Notes under the pieces: generated by a model
Told to the model about the DNA's origin: nothing
What the model saw: the letters and a program-made list of their open reading frames with translations, nothing else
Databases searched by the model: none
Position numbers and translations under genes: made by a program
In this document: positions 8,916 through 18,600 of the stretch, one piece after another
Layout of the letters: every line of letters begins with the position of its first letter
How positions within the stretch are numbered: position 1 is the stretch's first letter
DNA from: Albibacterium bauzanense
GTDB taxonomy: Bacteria > Bacteroidota > Bacteroidia > Sphingobacteriales > Sphingobacteriaceae
Reading direction: 5' to 3'
DNA length: 64,000 nucleotides
Assembly: GCF_004339765.1 (NCBI RefSeq)
Contig: NZ_SMGO01000001.1
Span: 124,001 to 188,000 of the forward strand

Positions 8916-10841
8916 ATGATTGAAATAACTCTTCCTGATGGTTCTATAAAAGAATTTCCTAAGGGAACCAATGCATATCAGATTGCTTTATCAATTTCAG
9001 AGGGCTTAGCCCGAAACGTTTTAGCCGCCGAGGTTAATGGTCAGGTGTGGGATGCTAGTCGCCCAATAGAAAACAATGCTCATGTAAAGCTTTTAACATG
9101 GAATGACACGCATGGGAAATCTGCTTTTTGGCATTCTTCTGCACATTTAATGGCCGAAGCATTGGAGGCTCTTTATCCAGGAGTAAAGTTAGGAATCGGT
9201 CCGGCAATAGAAACAGGTTTTTATTATGATGTCGATTTCGGTGATTATGAGTTCTCTTCAGATGAGCTACCGAGTATTGAAAATAAAATGCTCGAACTTG
9301 CCAGAACTAAATCAGAATACATCAGAGAGTCAGTAAGTAAGGCAGATGCTGAAGCTTATTTTACTAATAAAGGAGATGAGTACAAGCTTGACCTAATCAA
9401 AGATCTTGAAGATGGAACAATAACTTTCTATAAACAAGGTAATTTTACCGATTTATGCCGTGGCCCACATATACCCAATACTGGTTTTATTAAAGCCATT
9501 AAATTAACAAATGTAGCTGGTGCATATTGGAGAGGTGATGAAAGCAGAAAACAACTTACCCGCATCTATGGGGTTAGTTTTCCAAAGCAAGGAGAGCTTG
9601 TAGAATACCTTAAGATGATTGAGGAAGCAAAGAAAAGAGATCATCGTAAGTTAGGAAAGGAATTAGAGCTATTTGCGTTTTCTGAAAAGGTAGGAATGGG
9701 TTTGCCTTTGTGGTTACCAAAAGGTGCGATCTTGCGTCAAAAACTGATCGACTTTTTACAGCGTGCACAAATAAAAGCCGGATATGAGCCTGTAGTTACA
9801 CCTCATATAGGACATAAAAATTTATATGTAACTTCTGGTCATTACGAAAAATACGGAGCTGATTCATTTCAACCTATAAAAACTCCACAAGAAGGAGAGG
9901 AGTTCTTATTAAAACCGATGAACTGTCCGCATCATTGTGAGATATACAAGGTTAAACCTCGATCTTATAAAGATTTACCGGTTCGATTTGCAGAATTCGG
10001 AACTGTATATCGTTATGAACAAAGTGGAGAACTCCATGGATTGACACGTGTTAGAGGATTTACGCAAGATGATGCTCATTTGTTTTGCCGTCCTGATCAG
10101 GTTAAAGAAGAGTTTAAGAAAGTTATAGACTTAGTTCTATACGTCTTCGGAGCTTTAGGTTTTGATGATTACACTGCACAGATATCTTTACGTGATCCGG
10201 AAAATAAAAGTAAGTATATTGGTTCTGATGAAAATTGGAGTCTTGCAGAAACAGCAATCATTGAATCTGCAGCCGAAAAAGGATTGAAAACTGTAGTAGA
10301 ATTAGGTGAGGCCGCTTTTTATGGCCCTAAGCTTGACTTTATGGTGAAAGATGCCCTAGGTAGAAAATGGCAGCTTGGAACTATTCAGGTTGATTATAAT
10401 TTGCCTGAGCGATTTGAATTGGAATATACTGGAAGTGATAATATGAAACATCGCCCGGTAATGATTCATCGTGCACCGTTTGGTTCACTAGAACGTTTTA
10501 TCGCAGTTTTGATTGAGCACTGTGCTGGTAAATTTCCATTATGGCTTGCGCCTGAGCAATTTATCATTCTTCCAGTATCAGAAAAATACGAAGAATATGC
10601 GAAAAAACTTTTGGAATCACTGAATAATAGCGATATTCGCGGATTAATTGATTTGCGTGATGAGAAAGTGGGGCGGAAAATTCGCGATGCTGAGCTCAAA
10701 AAAATCCCTTATATGATTATAATAGGGGAAAAAGAAGTAGAAACTGACACTTTATCAGTGCGTAAGCATGGCGATGGTGATTTAGGTACTATGAGTAAGC
10801 ATGCTTTTAGCGAACAATTAACAAAAGAAATAACTGTTTAA
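8916..10841 (+). CDS. thrS: Threonine--tRNA ligase
   Basis: 641 residues, full length. N-terminal TGS domain (about 1-60), then the editing domain with the [11 protein letters not shown] zinc-type motif, then the class II catalytic core with motif 2 ([16 protein letters not shown]) and NCPHHCEIY around residue 335, and the C-terminal anticodon-binding domain ([13 protein letters not shown] onward). It charges tRNA-Thr with ATP and edits Ser-tRNA. It is the first gene of a thrS-infC-rpmI-rplT cluster, a widely conserved translation operon. I find no T-box or Thr-codon leader in the 84 bases before it. Confidence 0.97.
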   Translation: MIEITLPDGSIKEFPKGTNAYQIALSISEGLARNVLAAEVNGQVWDASRPIENNAHVKLLTWNDTHGKSAFWHSSAHLMAEALEALYPGVKLGIGPAIETGFYYDVDFGDYEFSSDELPSIENKMLELARTKSEYIRESVSKADAEAYFTNKGDEYKLDLIKDLEDGTITFYKQGNFTDLCRGPHIPNTGFIKAIKLTNVAGAYWRGDESRKQLTRIYGVSFPKQGELVEYLKMIEEAKKRDHRKLGKELELFAFSEKVGMGLPLWLPKGAILRQKLIDFLQRAQIKAGYEPVVTPHIGHKNLYVTSGHYEKYGADSFQPIKTPQEGEEFLLKPMNCPHHCEIYKVKPRSYKDLPVRFAEFGTVYRYEQSGELHGLTRVRGFTQDDAHLFCRPDQVKEEFKKVIDLVLYVFGALGFDDYTAQISLRDPENKSKYIGSDENWSLAETAIIESAAEKGLKTVVELGEAAFYGPKLDFMVKDALGRKWQLGTIQVDYNLPERFELEYTGSDNMKHRPVMIHRAPFGSLERFIAVLIEHCAGKFPLWLAPEQFIILPVSEKYEEYAKKLLESLNNSDIRGLIDLRDEKVGRKIRDAELKKIPYMIIIGEKEVETDTLSVRKHGDGDLGTMSKHAFSEQLTKEITV

Positions 10842-10852
10842 AAATAAATAAT

Positions 10853-11422
10853 TTGGCATTAAAAAGACCAGGATCCAGGGGCCCAAGGCCACCTTTTAAA
10901 AAGAAAGAACCCGATCATAGGATTAATAACCTTATACGAGCTACTGAAGTTCGCTTAGTCGGTGACAACATAGAACAAGGAATATACCCAACGCGGGAAG
11001 CTATAGCAATGGCTGATGAGCTTGACCTTGATCTGGTTGAAATTTCACCCAATGCTGTTCCTCCAGTATGTAAGATAGTTGACTACAGCAAGTTTGTTTA
11101 CGAGCAAAAGAAAAAGCTTAAGGAAATTAAATCGAATGCAAAGCAAACGGTTATAAAAGAGATTCGTTTTGGTCCTAATACAAATGACCATGATTTTGAT
11201 TTTAAACTTAAGCATGCTCAGAAGTTTTTAGAGTCGGGCGAAAAAGTTCGTGCTTATGTTCACTTTAAAGGCCGTGCTATTGTATATAAGGAACAAGGAG
11301 AGATTCTGTTATTAAGGTTTGCACAAGCCTTAGAAGACTATGGAAAGGTAGAATTACTTCCTAAATTGGAAGGTAAACGAATGTTCATTACGCTTTCTCC
11401 AAAAAATTCTCCAAAGAAATAA
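10853..11422 (+). CDS. infC: Translation initiation factor IF-3 (non-AUG start)
   Basis: 189 residues if started at the TTG at 10853. The protein has the IF-3 N-domain ([19 protein letters not shown]), linker and C-domain ([14 protein letters not shown], then MPKLEGKRM-like [10 protein letters not shown]). No ATG exists in frame upstream; in-frame alternatives are ATA at 10844 and the TTG used here. A rare start codon is characteristic of infC, because IF-3 rejects non-AUG starts and so represses its own synthesis. The C-terminus is followed by a few extra residues (SPKNSPKK). It lies 11 bp after thrS. Confidence 0.95.
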   Translation: MALKRPGSRGPRPPFKKKEPDHRINNLIRATEVRLVGDNIEQGIYPTREAIAMADELDLDLVEISPNAVPPVCKIVDYSKFVYEQKKKLKEIKSNAKQTVIKEIRFGPNTNDHDFDFKLKHAQKFLESGEKVRAYVHFKGRAIVYKEQGEILLLRFAQALEDYGKVELLPKLEGKRMFITLSPKNSPKK

Positions 11423-11423
11423 T

Positions 11424-11439
11424 ATTACCTTCTGGTAAT
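11424..11439 (+). other. Small hairpin between infC and rpmI
   Basis: ATTACC-TTCT-GGTAAT forms a 6-bp stem with a 4-base loop two bases after the infC stop. There is no following T tract, so it is more likely a processing or stability element than a terminator. Confidence 0.35.
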
Positions 11440-11476
11440 TAATAAAGAAAATAGATAGATAAAAATAAATAGAATT

Positions 11477-11677
11477 ATGCCAAAAATGAAAACCACTTCC
11501 AGTGCTAAAAAGCGCTTTAAGCTTACTGGAACAGGTAAAATAAAAAGAAAAAATGCCTACAAAAGCCACATCTTAACTAAGATGTCAACAAAACGTAAAC
11601 GTGCTCTTGGTCAAACCAGCTTAGTTTCAGATGGTGACATGGGTAACGTTAAACGTATGCTTACAATAGGAAAATAA
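11477..11677 (+). CDS. rpmI: 50S ribosomal protein L35
   Basis: 66 residues, very basic. [15 protein letters not shown] and the [11 protein letters not shown] segment are diagnostic of bL35. It is in the conserved infC-rpmI-rplT order. The ATG is preceded by an A-rich stretch rather than a Shine-Dalgarno sequence, as usual in this phylum. Confidence 0.97.
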   Translation: MPKMKTTSSAKKRFKLTGTGKIKRKNAYKSHILTKMSTKRKRALGQTSLVSDGDMGNVKRMLTIGK

Positions 11678-11691
11678 TTAACAAAAATTAG

Positions 11692-11742
11692 AAACCAGGT
11701 AGAGGGTAGTAAGCCCGTTGTGAAACACGGCACCTAGTACCA
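11692..11742 (+). promoter_or_regulatory. Structured leader before rplT, possible L20-binding element
   Basis: The 79-base rpmI-rplT gap is unusually GC-rich for this genome in its centre. A stem CCG(T)TGT/ACACGG with a GAA loop lies at about 11714-11730. AGGT (about 11697) can pair with ACCT (about 11732), and GGTA (about 11705) with TACC (about 11738); these two pairings cross, i.e. a pseudoknot-like arrangement. L20 is known in other bacteria to repress its operon by binding a leader that mimics 23S rRNA. The functional assignment is inference. Confidence 0.4.
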
Positions 11743-11756
11743 AAATAATTAACATT

Positions 11757-12101
11757 ATGCCACGTTCGGTAAACGCAGTTGCTTCGAGAAGAAGAAGAAA
11801 AAAGATTCTTAAATTAGCCAAAGGCTATTATGGATCACGCGGTAAGGTTTATACCATCGCAAAGAATACATTAGAAAAAGGTTTACAGTATGCTTATCGC
11901 GACCGTAAAACCAAAAAAAGAGAGTTTAGGGCACTATGGATTCAACGTATTAACGCAGGTGCACGTCAACACGGAATTTCATATTCTCAATTGATGGGTA
12001 AATTGTCTAAAAGCAATATCGGCTTAAACCGTAAGGTTCTTGCAGATTTAGCGATGAACCAACCAGAAGCTTTTAAAGCTGTTATAGACGCTGTAAAATA
12101 A
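11757..12101 (+). CDS. rplT: 50S ribosomal protein L20
   Basis: 114 residues, basic, full length for bL20. The N-terminal [19 protein letters not shown] and the helix [16 protein letters not shown] are characteristic. It binds 23S rRNA early in large-subunit assembly and in several bacteria also represses its own operon. It is the last gene of the thrS operon; a strong hairpin follows 23 bp after the stop. Confidence 0.97.
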   Translation: MPRSVNAVASRRRRKKILKLAKGYYGSRGKVYTIAKNTLEKGLQYAYRDRKTKKREFRALWIQRINAGARQHGISYSQLMGKLSKSNIGLNRKVLADLAMNQPEAFKAVIDAVK

Positions 12102-12124
12102 ATTGAATTTAATCTATCTATTAT

Positions 12125-12156
12125 AAAAAGGGGGAAACGATTGTTTCCCCCTTTTT
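12125..12156. terminator. Bidirectional intrinsic terminator (rplT / ferredoxin)
   Basis: A perfect 14-bp stem, AAAAAGGGGGAAAC and its complement, with a GATT loop. The A/T ends give a T run on both strands, suited to the convergent rplT and ferredoxin genes. Confidence 0.93.
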
Positions 12157-12184
12157 ATTTGTTGTATAGTGTTTTAAATAAACC

Positions 12185-12511
12185 CTATTCAGCACCAATG
12201 ATTTTAATTCGCATACCTTGTAACGCAGGAGTAATACGGATCTGGCATGATAACCTGCTATCTGATTGTGCATTATGCAGCGTATCTAACATATCTGCCT
12301 CATCGTCTCCAGGCTCAGGTAATTCAAAATCATCCAATACTTGAATGTGGCAGGTAGCACATAATGCCATACCTCCACATGTTGCCAAGATATCATATTC
12401 AGAGGCTTTTAAAACCTCCATTAGGCTTAAGCTTATATCGGTAGGGATTTCTAAATCACGTACAGTTCCTTCTTGATCTTCTACCGTAATGTTTATTAAA
12501 TCGTTTTCCAT
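12185..12511 (-). CDS. 2Fe-2S ferredoxin, adrenodoxin type
   Basis: 108 residues. Cluster ligands are C45, C51, C54 and C89, i.e. CX5CX2C plus a distant Cys, the adrenodoxin/ISC-ferredoxin spacing, within ILATCGGMALCATC and SRLSCQIRI. An acidic surface patch (ELPEPGDDEADML) is the usual partner-docking region of this family. It is a soluble one-electron carrier. The gene starts 3 bp after the stop of the reductase gene, so the pair most likely works as reductase plus ferredoxin, perhaps for Fe-S assembly or a monooxygenase encoded elsewhere. Confidence 0.92.
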   Translation of the reverse strand: MENDLINITVEDQEGTVRDLEIPTDISLSLMEVLKASEYDILATCGGMALCATCHIQVLDDFELPEPGDDEADMLDTLHNAQSDSRLSCQIRITPALQGMRIKIIGAE

Positions 12512-12514
12512 TTA

Positions 12515-13519
12515 TTAAAATTCGTTGATACCGTTTACTGTGGTGTATTTAAAACTTAATTTTTGATCAGGGAATACATATTTAAAAGCACTTTGAGCCA
12601 TCAATGCAGCCTCATGGTAGCCACAAAGAATTAACTTAAGCTTGCCTGGGTAAGTATTGATATCGCCAATAGCAAAAATACCTTCTACATTCGTGCTGAA
12701 ATCAAAAGTATCGACTTCAATAGCAGATTTATCGATGCTTAATCCCCAGTCAGCAATAGGGCCTAATTTGGGGCTTAAACCGAATAACGGAATCAATGAG
12801 TCTGCCTCGATAAATGTTTCAATTTTACTTTTATCAAGAACACCTACTTTATTGATATTCCCATTTCCGTGTACAGAATTCAGATTACACTGTAAAAGTA
12901 AACGAATCTTTCCTTGGCTTGCAAGGTTAAATACCTTTTCAGCTGAATCCGGAGCTCCTCTAAAGCTATCGCTACGGTGAATCAGAGTAACTTCTTTGGC
13001 TATATCAGCCAGGAATATAGTCCAGTCAAGGGCAGAGTCACCACCACCAGCTAATACTACTCTCTGATCACGATAGGCTTCCGGATTTTTGATCATATAG
13101 CTTACTCCCTTTCCTTCGAAATCTTCTAAACCAATAACAGCAGGTTTTCTTGGTTCAAAAGAACCTAAACCGCCTGCAATTACTACTACCTTACAAGCAA
13201 TTACGGTACCTTCATTACTTGTAAGTATAAATGAGCCATCTTCCAGTTTTTCTAGTTTCTCAACACGCTCACCCAATGTAAATGTAGGATGGAAAGGAGC
13301 AATTTGCTCCATCTGGTTATCAATTAACTCTTGCGCTTTAATTGTTGGATAGCCAGGGATATCATAAATTGGTTTATGAGGATAAATCTCAGAAAGTTGT
13401 CCACCTATCTGAGGAAGCGCATCAATTAAATGACAGCGCATCTTTAATAAACCAGTTTCAAAAACAGCAAACAAACCAACGGGGCCAGCACCAATGATGC
13501 AGATATCAGTATTAATCAT
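12515..13519 (-). CDS. Ferredoxin--NAD(P)+ reductase, thioredoxin-reductase-like
   Basis: 334 residues. An FAD-binding Rossmann motif at the N-terminus (IIGAGPVGLFAVFETG), the IGGQLSEIYP segment, an NAD(P)-binding motif in the middle (VLAGGGDSALDWT) and a late FAD motif (IFAIGDINTYPGK). There is no CXXC redox pair between the domains, which separates it from thioredoxin reductase and fits the YumC-type ferredoxin-NADP reductase. It neighbours a 2Fe-2S ferredoxin downstream and overlaps the MarR gene upstream by 8 bp, so the three form an operon. Confidence 0.88.
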   Translation of the reverse strand: MINTDICIIGAGPVGLFAVFETGLLKMRCHLIDALPQIGGQLSEIYPHKPIYDIPGYPTIKAQELIDNQMEQIAPFHPTFTLGERVEKLEKLEDGSFILTSNEGTVIACKVVVIAGGLGSFEPRKPAVIGLEDFEGKGVSYMIKNPEAYRDQRVVLAGGGDSALDWTIFLADIAKEVTLIHRSDSFRGAPDSAEKVFNLASQGKIRLLLQCNLNSVHGNGNINKVGVLDKSKIETFIEADSLIPLFGLSPKLGPIADWGLSIDKSAIEVDTFDFSTNVEGIFAIGDINTYPGKLKLILCGYHEAALMAQSAFKYVFPDQKLSFKYTTVNGINEF

Positions 13520-13958
13520 TATTGTTTAATTCTAAATTTTTATAAATAGTATTTAATATGCGCTGTAGATCTTCAAAATCATTTTCATCAAGATTCTCCC
13601 AAGCCTTCATTCTTATTTCACGAACATTCGGCTCTAATTCAGAGACTTTATTCCGGCCTTCTTCGCTTAATTGCACAATAAAAGAACGTCTGTCGTTTTT
13701 ATGGATGGTACGTTCCACAAAGCCTTTCTTCACTAACAGATCAAGAATACGTGTTAATGTAGGCTGATCTTTCCCACAAAGTTTAGCTAATTCTTTTTGA
13801 GATATATTAGCTGTATTATTTAAGTTTTTTAAAACCGCCCATTGATCAACTGTAACTCCGTAGTTGCCCAAATTAAATTGAACTTGTGCGTATTGTTTAA
13901 CGCGTCTTGCGGTACAGTCTAACAATAATGAATAACGATTAAAAGATTCTTTATGCAT
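13512..13958 (-). CDS. MarR-family transcriptional regulator
   Basis: 148 residues. A winged helix-turn-helix occupies about 45-110: ISQKELAKLCGKDQPTLTR is the recognition helix region and VERTIHKNDRRSFIVQL the wing with the DxRs motif. Flanking helices would form the dimer interface. It is the first gene of a minus-strand operon with a ferredoxin reductase and ferredoxin, so autoregulation and control of that redox pair are likely (inference). The ligand is unknown. Confidence 0.85.
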   Translation of the reverse strand: MHKESFNRYSLLLDCTARRVKQYAQVQFNLGNYGVTVDQWAVLKNLNNTANISQKELAKLCGKDQPTLTRILDLLVKKGFVERTIHKNDRRSFIVQLSEEGRNKVSELEPNVREIRMKAWENLDENDFEDLQRILNTIYKNLELNNND

Positions 13959-13975
13959 AGCAATAATTAGTGTGA

Positions 13976-13983
13976 CAAATATA
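13976..13983 (-). promoter_or_regulatory. Candidate -7 box for the MarR-reductase-ferredoxin operon
   Basis: On the minus strand TATATTTG, an exact TAnnTTTG match, ends 17 bases before the MarR start codon. No TTG is seen at -33. Confidence 0.4.
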
Positions 13984-14037
13984 TAAGTTTTTCTTTAATT
14001 ATTGTTTAGAAGAATCTAATAAAAAACGCAAAAACAA

Positions 14038-14063
14038 AAAGGATAGTCAATTGACTATCCTTT
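14038..14063 (-). terminator. Intrinsic terminator of secDF
   Basis: A perfect palindrome, AAAGGATAGTC-AATT-GACTATCCTTT, 22 bp after the secDF stop. On the minus strand it runs into TTTTTGTTTTTG, a good U tract. Confidence 0.88.
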
Positions 14064-14085
14064 AAAATTATCAAATATTATATAA

Positions 14086-17085
14086 CTAAGCTTTTACAAC
14101 TTTTGCTTTTTCTGCTACTACCTTAACTTCGTCTTCTTCATCCTTAGTTAAATCTCCAACAATAGGAGCTGCAGTAAAGATTGAAGAATAAGTTCCTATA
14201 AACAATCCTATAAGGATCGCAAATGAGAAGGATCTGATTACTTCACCACCGAATATAAATAAAACACCGATAACGAATATTACTGTTAATGATGTTATAA
14301 TAGTTCTACTCAGAGTACTATTGATGGCCTCATTAATAATTTCTCCATGATCTTTTTTGCGGTTAGAAGGAATGTTTAAGTATTCACGCATACGGTCAAA
14401 TACAACCACCGTATCATTTATTGAATAGCCCAGTACGGTTAATATTGCTGCAATAAAGTTTTGATCCATATCCAGCGAGAAAGGTAATATTCCATCAAAT
14501 ATGGAGAAAATACCCAATAGTATAATTGCATCATGCAATAACGAAGCAGCAGAAGCTAAACTGTACTGCCATTTACGGAAACGAATCAATACATAGATTC
14601 CAATACCTATGATCGCAAATATCATAGAATAAACAGCTGAAGTCTTGATATCATTAGCAATTGTAGGCCCCACTTTTTGTGAACTAACAATCTCATGAGG
14701 ATTATTTTGAACCTGGCTAAGACCTTCGTTTAATTTAGCTAATACTTCATCATCAGCAGTATCGTTTGTTTCGTCTACTAAATAAGAGGTTGTTATTCTT
14801 AATTTGTCGTTTCCACCGTAGGTTTTAACTTCTGTTTCTTGTCCGAATGAAGTATTTAGATAATCACGAACTTCTTCTAAATTTACCGAATTTTCAAAGT
14901 CAGCTACATAAGTTCTACCTCCTTTAAAGTCAACACCTAAGTTAAATCCTTTGGTGAAAATGAAGATAAGACTGATAACAATAGCAATAGTGGAAATTGT
15001 ATAAGATATCTTTCTATTCTTGTAGAACTTGTAATTCGCACCTAAGAAAGTATGACTGCTCCAAGGATAGGATACACTGATCTTCCAATCTTTTTCTAAC
15101 ATCCATTCGAATATTATTCTTGATATAAAGATTGAGGTAAACAGTGAAGAAATAATACCAATCATTAAGGTTGTTGCGAAACCTGCAATCGGTCCAGAAC
15201 CAAAGATGAATAGAATAAGACCTACCAGGAATGTTGTTATCTGTGAATCCAGAATAGATGGCATGGCATGTTTGTAACCATCTGCCAGTGCTTGCCTAAT
15301 CGATTTACCTAATCGCAGTTCCTCTCTAATCCTTTCATAGATCAGTACGTTTGCATCTACCGCAGTACCCATTGTTAACACAATACCGGCAATACCGGGT
15401 AATGTGAGTACGGCCCCCAGAGATGCCAGTATTCCCATAATAAAGAATACGTTAAACAATACAGCAATATTTGCAACAATACCAGCCTTGTTATAATAGC
15501 ATATCATAAATACTAATACTACTATTAAACCAATTACAGATGAATTGATACCAGCATCAATTGCGGCTTGTCCAAGAGTTGGACCAATAATAGCTTCTTC
15601 AACAATTTTAGCTGGAGCAGGTAAACGACCAGCCTTTAATACGTTTGCTAAATCTTGTGTGTCTTGAATCTGGAAGTTTCCCGAGATAGATGAGTTACCA
15701 CTTGGAATTTCATCCTGAACAGTAGGAGCAGAGTAAACCACATTATCTAAAACAATAGCAATTGCTTTCTTATTGTTTGGATCAGCAGAGGCCGCTGCTG
15801 TAATTCTTCTCCAGTCACGCGCACCTTCAGTATTCATCATCATGAATACTTGTGGGTTACCTTGTTGGTCAAAGTCTGCACGGGCGTCAGCAATTACGCT
15901 ACCACCTAAAGCAGCCTGCCCATCAGAAGTAGATGGCTTCAATGCATATAATTCAAGTCTTTTATCTTCCTTACTGATAACTTTTACACTCCATGCTAAT
16001 TTAACATTAGAAGGAATAATTGATTTTACACTTGGGTTTTGTAAGTAAGAATTTACCAGTGCTGTATCTTTTTGAGCTACATAGCCGATTACTGGTCCGG
16101 GTCTAAGAACTGTTTGGCCACCTTCATCTAATCCTACAGAAGGCTGTACAACATTAAAGAAAGGGTTGTTTTGTGCATCCTGTGTTACAGCCGCACTATC
16201 ATTGCTTAAAGAATCAGTGCTTCCACCAGTAAGAGCTGCTAGCTGACTTTGTTCTGTACTGACTGCAGTAGTATCAGCAACAGCATTAGTGGTTGTTGCT
16301 TTTTGATTTTTTAAAGCACTTGCAAGAGTTGCATTAATATTTTCTAAAAGAGAGAAAATCTCTGTATTATCATAAGTTTCCCAGAATTCTAATTTTGCAG
16401 AGCCCTGTAATAAATTACGGACACGTTGTTCGTCTGTTACTCCGGGTAATTCAATTAGAATACGATTTGTTCCTTGTTGTTTCTGAATATTTGGGGCAGA
16501 AACACCAAATTTATCAATACGAGTACGTAAAATATTAAACGAGCGATCGATAGCACTGTTTGCTTCGGCTCTTAAAAAATCTAAGACCTCTGCATCACTT
16601 GACTGCGCATTAATGGTAGCAACATTATCTTTAGTAGCAAAGAAGGAAGCGAAAGAAACATTAGGGCTAAGTTTTTTGAATTCTTCTCCAAATAGAGTAA
16701 CGAAATCAGTTTGGCTTTCTTTCGTACGGATCTCCGCATTTCTCAAAGCCTCGTCAAAATTTGTATCCTTAGGATTACCAGCTAGGTTACGGATCAATTC
16801 CTGTAAAGAAATTTCCATTGTAACGTTCATTCCACCCTTTAAGTCAAGACCAAGGGCAATTTCACGTTCTTTTGCTTCTTGATAAGTGTATTTTGCAAAG
16901 CCAAGATTAAACGCGGTTAAGTCAGCAACAGAGTCTAGGTAGGCTCTTTCTTTTTGCATATCACCATTAGCATATGCGGCCGCATCCTTTTCCACACTGC
17001 GAGCCACAAATGTGAATGATATAGAATACACACACGCAAGTGTTACTACTCCTATAAAAAATTGAATTATACCTTTCCCTTGCAT
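14086..17085 (-). CDS. secDF: Protein translocase subunit SecDF (fused)
   Basis: 999 residues. The SecD half has an N-terminal membrane helix, the periplasmic P1 domain (about 50-500, with LGLDLKGGMNVTMEI) and six-helix core ending with GTAVDANVLIYERIREE. The SecF half starts near residue 690 (FNLGVDFKGGRTY) and contains the matching NDTVVVFDRMRE motif. Both halves carry the conserved Asp of the proton path. It uses the proton gradient to pull proteins after SecA/SecYEG translocation. The P1 region holds a long Ala/Thr/Ser-rich insert (about 265-310), a common feature of Bacteroidota SecDF. It is monocistronic, with a -7-like box upstream and a terminator downstream. Confidence 0.97.
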   Translation of the reverse strand: MQGKGIIQFFIGVVTLACVYSISFTFVARSVEKDAAAYANGDMQKERAYLDSVADLTAFNLGFAKYTYQEAKEREIALGLDLKGGMNVTMEISLQELIRNLAGNPKDTNFDEALRNAEIRTKESQTDFVTLFGEEFKKLSPNVSFASFFATKDNVATINAQSSDAEVLDFLRAEANSAIDRSFNILRTRIDKFGVSAPNIQKQQGTNRILIELPGVTDEQRVRNLLQGSAKLEFWETYDNTEIFSLLENINATLASALKNQKATTTNAVADTTAVSTEQSQLAALTGGSTDSLSNDSAAVTQDAQNNPFFNVVQPSVGLDEGGQTVLRPGPVIGYVAQKDTALVNSYLQNPSVKSIIPSNVKLAWSVKVISKEDKRLELYALKPSTSDGQAALGGSVIADARADFDQQGNPQVFMMMNTEGARDWRRITAAASADPNNKKAIAIVLDNVVYSAPTVQDEIPSGNSSISGNFQIQDTQDLANVLKAGRLPAPAKIVEEAIIGPTLGQAAIDAGINSSVIGLIVVLVFMICYYNKAGIVANIAVLFNVFFIMGILASLGAVLTLPGIAGIVLTMGTAVDANVLIYERIREELRLGKSIRQALADGYKHAMPSILDSQITTFLVGLILFIFGSGPIAGFATTLMIGIISSLFTSIFISRIIFEWMLEKDWKISVSYPWSSHTFLGANYKFYKNRKISYTISTIAIVISLIFIFTKGFNLGVDFKGGRTYVADFENSVNLEEVRDYLNTSFGQETEVKTYGGNDKLRITTSYLVDETNDTADDEVLAKLNEGLSQVQNNPHEIVSSQKVGPTIANDIKTSAVYSMIFAIIGIGIYVLIRFRKWQYSLASAASLLHDAIILLGIFSIFDGILPFSLDMDQNFIAAILTVLGYSINDTVVVFDRMREYLNIPSNRKKDHGEIINEAINSTLSRTIITSLTVIFVIGVLFIFGGEVIRSFSFAILIGLFIGTYSSIFTAAPIVGDLTKDEEDEVKVVAEKAKVVKA

Positions 17086-17130
17086 CGTTTTTTAATTGTA
17101 AAAATTGTTGTATATAGTTTGTTAAGTCGG

Positions 17131-17138
17131 CAAATCTA
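17131..17138 (-). promoter_or_regulatory. Candidate -7 box for secDF
   Basis: Minus-strand TAGATTTG matches TAnnTTTG and lies 45 bases before the secDF ATG. No convincing -33 TTG. Confidence 0.35.
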
Positions 17139-17177
17139 TGAAAAATTTGAATAATGATAAGTTTTATTTTTGGAATG

Positions 17178-17675
17178 TCATAATTTATGTTTCTTCTTTC
17201 TTTCGTAGATCATAAAATTATAATCGAATGGGTTTTTTTCATCGGCTTCATGGTAAGATTCTGAAGTTAATTGCCAGAATTCTTGCAATATAGGTGGAAA
17301 AAAGGTGTCAGCCTCAAATTCTCCATAAATTAATGTCAAATAAATACGATCACATTGATCTATACTTAAAGAATATATTTCAGCACCACCTACAATAAAG
17401 CTCTCTTCTTCGGGATTGCAGAGGCCTAATGCATCTTGAAGCGAATGAACTACTTCAGCACCTTCCACTTGATAGTCAGGTTTTCGGGTAATGATGATAT
17501 TTCTACGGTTGGGTAATGGTTTACCGACAGATTCGAATGTTTTTCGGCCCATTATTACAGTATGCCCACTTGTTGTTTCTTTAAAAAACTTTAAGTCGGC
17601 TGGCATATGCCACAGTAATTTATTATTATTACCTATCGCATTATTCTGTGCCGCTGCAACTATTATAGAAATCAT
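17178..17675 (-). CDS. folA: Dihydrofolate reductase
   Basis: 165 residues from the chosen ATG at 17675, giving the classic start MISIIVAAAQNNAIG; a longer frame from 17696 would overlap thyA and add seven residues that do not belong to the fold. Conserved elements: LLWHMPADLKFFK, GRKTFESVGKPLPNRRNIIITR and SFIVGGAEIYSL. It reduces dihydrofolate to tetrahydrofolate with NADPH, regenerating the cofactor oxidised by ThyA, which is encoded 10 bp upstream in the same operon. Confidence 0.95.
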   Translation of the reverse strand: MISIIVAAAQNNAIGNNNKLLWHMPADLKFFKETTSGHTVIMGRKTFESVGKPLPNRRNIIITRKPDYQVEGAEVVHSLQDALGLCNPEEESFIVGGAEIYSLSIDQCDRIYLTLIYGEFEADTFFPPILQEFWQLTSESYHEADEKNPFDYNFMIYERKKKHKL

Positions 17676-17685
17676 ATTGGTTTTT

Positions 17686-18507
17686 TTAAACAGCAACAGG
17701 TGCTTTAATATGTGGATGGTATTGATAGTTCTCTAATTCGAAATCCTCAAATTTAAATCCGAAAATATCTTTTACCTCTGGATTTATCTTCATGGTTGGA
17801 AGAGGGTAGGGCGTTCTCAAAAGTTGAGTCCTTGTTTGTTCCAGATGATTGCTATATAAATGAGCATCACCCAATGTGTGAACAAAATCAGCAGCTTCCA
17901 TATCGCAAACCTGAGCTATCATCATGGTTAATAAAGCATAGGAGGCAATATTAAAAGGTACACCTAAAAATATATCTGCACTTCGTTGGTAGAGCTGACA
18001 AGAGAGTTGTGCTTTTTTCTGTCCTTTAGCTGGATCTGCAGGAGCCACATAAAACTGAAAAAAAGCATGACAAGGAGGAAGTGCCATTTTATCTATCTCA
18101 GAGACATTCCATGCCGAAACAATAATCCTTCTTGAATCAGGGTTGGTTTTTAATTGATGGATTACTTGTGCAATCTGATCAATATTATCTCCATGAGGGT
18201 TTGGCCAGGAGCGCCATTGAGAGCCATAAACAGGTCCTAAATCGCCATTTGCATCTGCCCATTCATCCCAAATACGAACATCGTTATCCTTTAGGTATTT
18301 AATATTGGTATCTCCCTTCAAAAACCAGATAAGTTCATGAATGATGGATCTTAAATGAAGTCTTTTAGTAGTAATTAATGGAAATCCTTCTTTTAAATCA
18401 AAACGCATCTGATAACCAAAAATACTTTTTGTTCCCGTTCCCGTACGATCAAGCTTTTCAGTTCCTTCTTCGTACACCTTTCTCATTAGATCAAGATATT
18501 GCTGCAT
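17686..18507 (-). CDS. thyA: Thymidylate synthase
   Basis: 273 residues, close to the usual 264. Visible motifs: [11 protein letters not shown] (phosphate loop), the catalytic cysteine in [13 protein letters not shown], and [20 protein letters not shown]. It methylates dUMP to dTMP using methylene-tetrahydrofolate. A short insert around [13 protein letters not shown] after the catalytic loop separates it from the E. coli form. The thyA-folA order is a common pairing. Confidence 0.97.
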   Translation of the reverse strand: MQQYLDLMRKVYEEGTEKLDRTGTGTKSIFGYQMRFDLKEGFPLITTKRLHLRSIIHELIWFLKGDTNIKYLKDNDVRIWDEWADANGDLGPVYGSQWRSWPNPHGDNIDQIAQVIHQLKTNPDSRRIIVSAWNVSEIDKMALPPCHAFFQFYVAPADPAKGQKKAQLSCQLYQRSADIFLGVPFNIASYALLTMMIAQVCDMEAADFVHTLGDAHLYSNHLEQTRTQLLRTPYPLPTMKINPEVKDIFGFKFEDFELENYQYHPHIKAPVAV

Positions 18508-18538
18508 TTTGAATTTAAAATTTTATAAAATCTAAGTG

Positions 18539-18570
18539 TAAATGTAAGAATAATTAAACATTCTATCCAA
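18539..18570 (-). promoter_or_regulatory. Candidate promoter of thyA-folA
   Basis: Minus strand: TTG (18570-18568), 21-base spacer, TACATTTA (7 of 8 to TAnnTTTG), with the ATG about 30 bases further on. Confidence 0.4.
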
Positions 18571-18600
18571 TTGAGCTGTTATTAATTAAAAATAAAGGTT

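Noticed and set aside
12141-12344. 67-codon plus-strand ORF after rplT
   Set aside because: It starts in the terminator and runs antisense through the ferredoxin gene; the minus-strand frame has the conserved cysteines.
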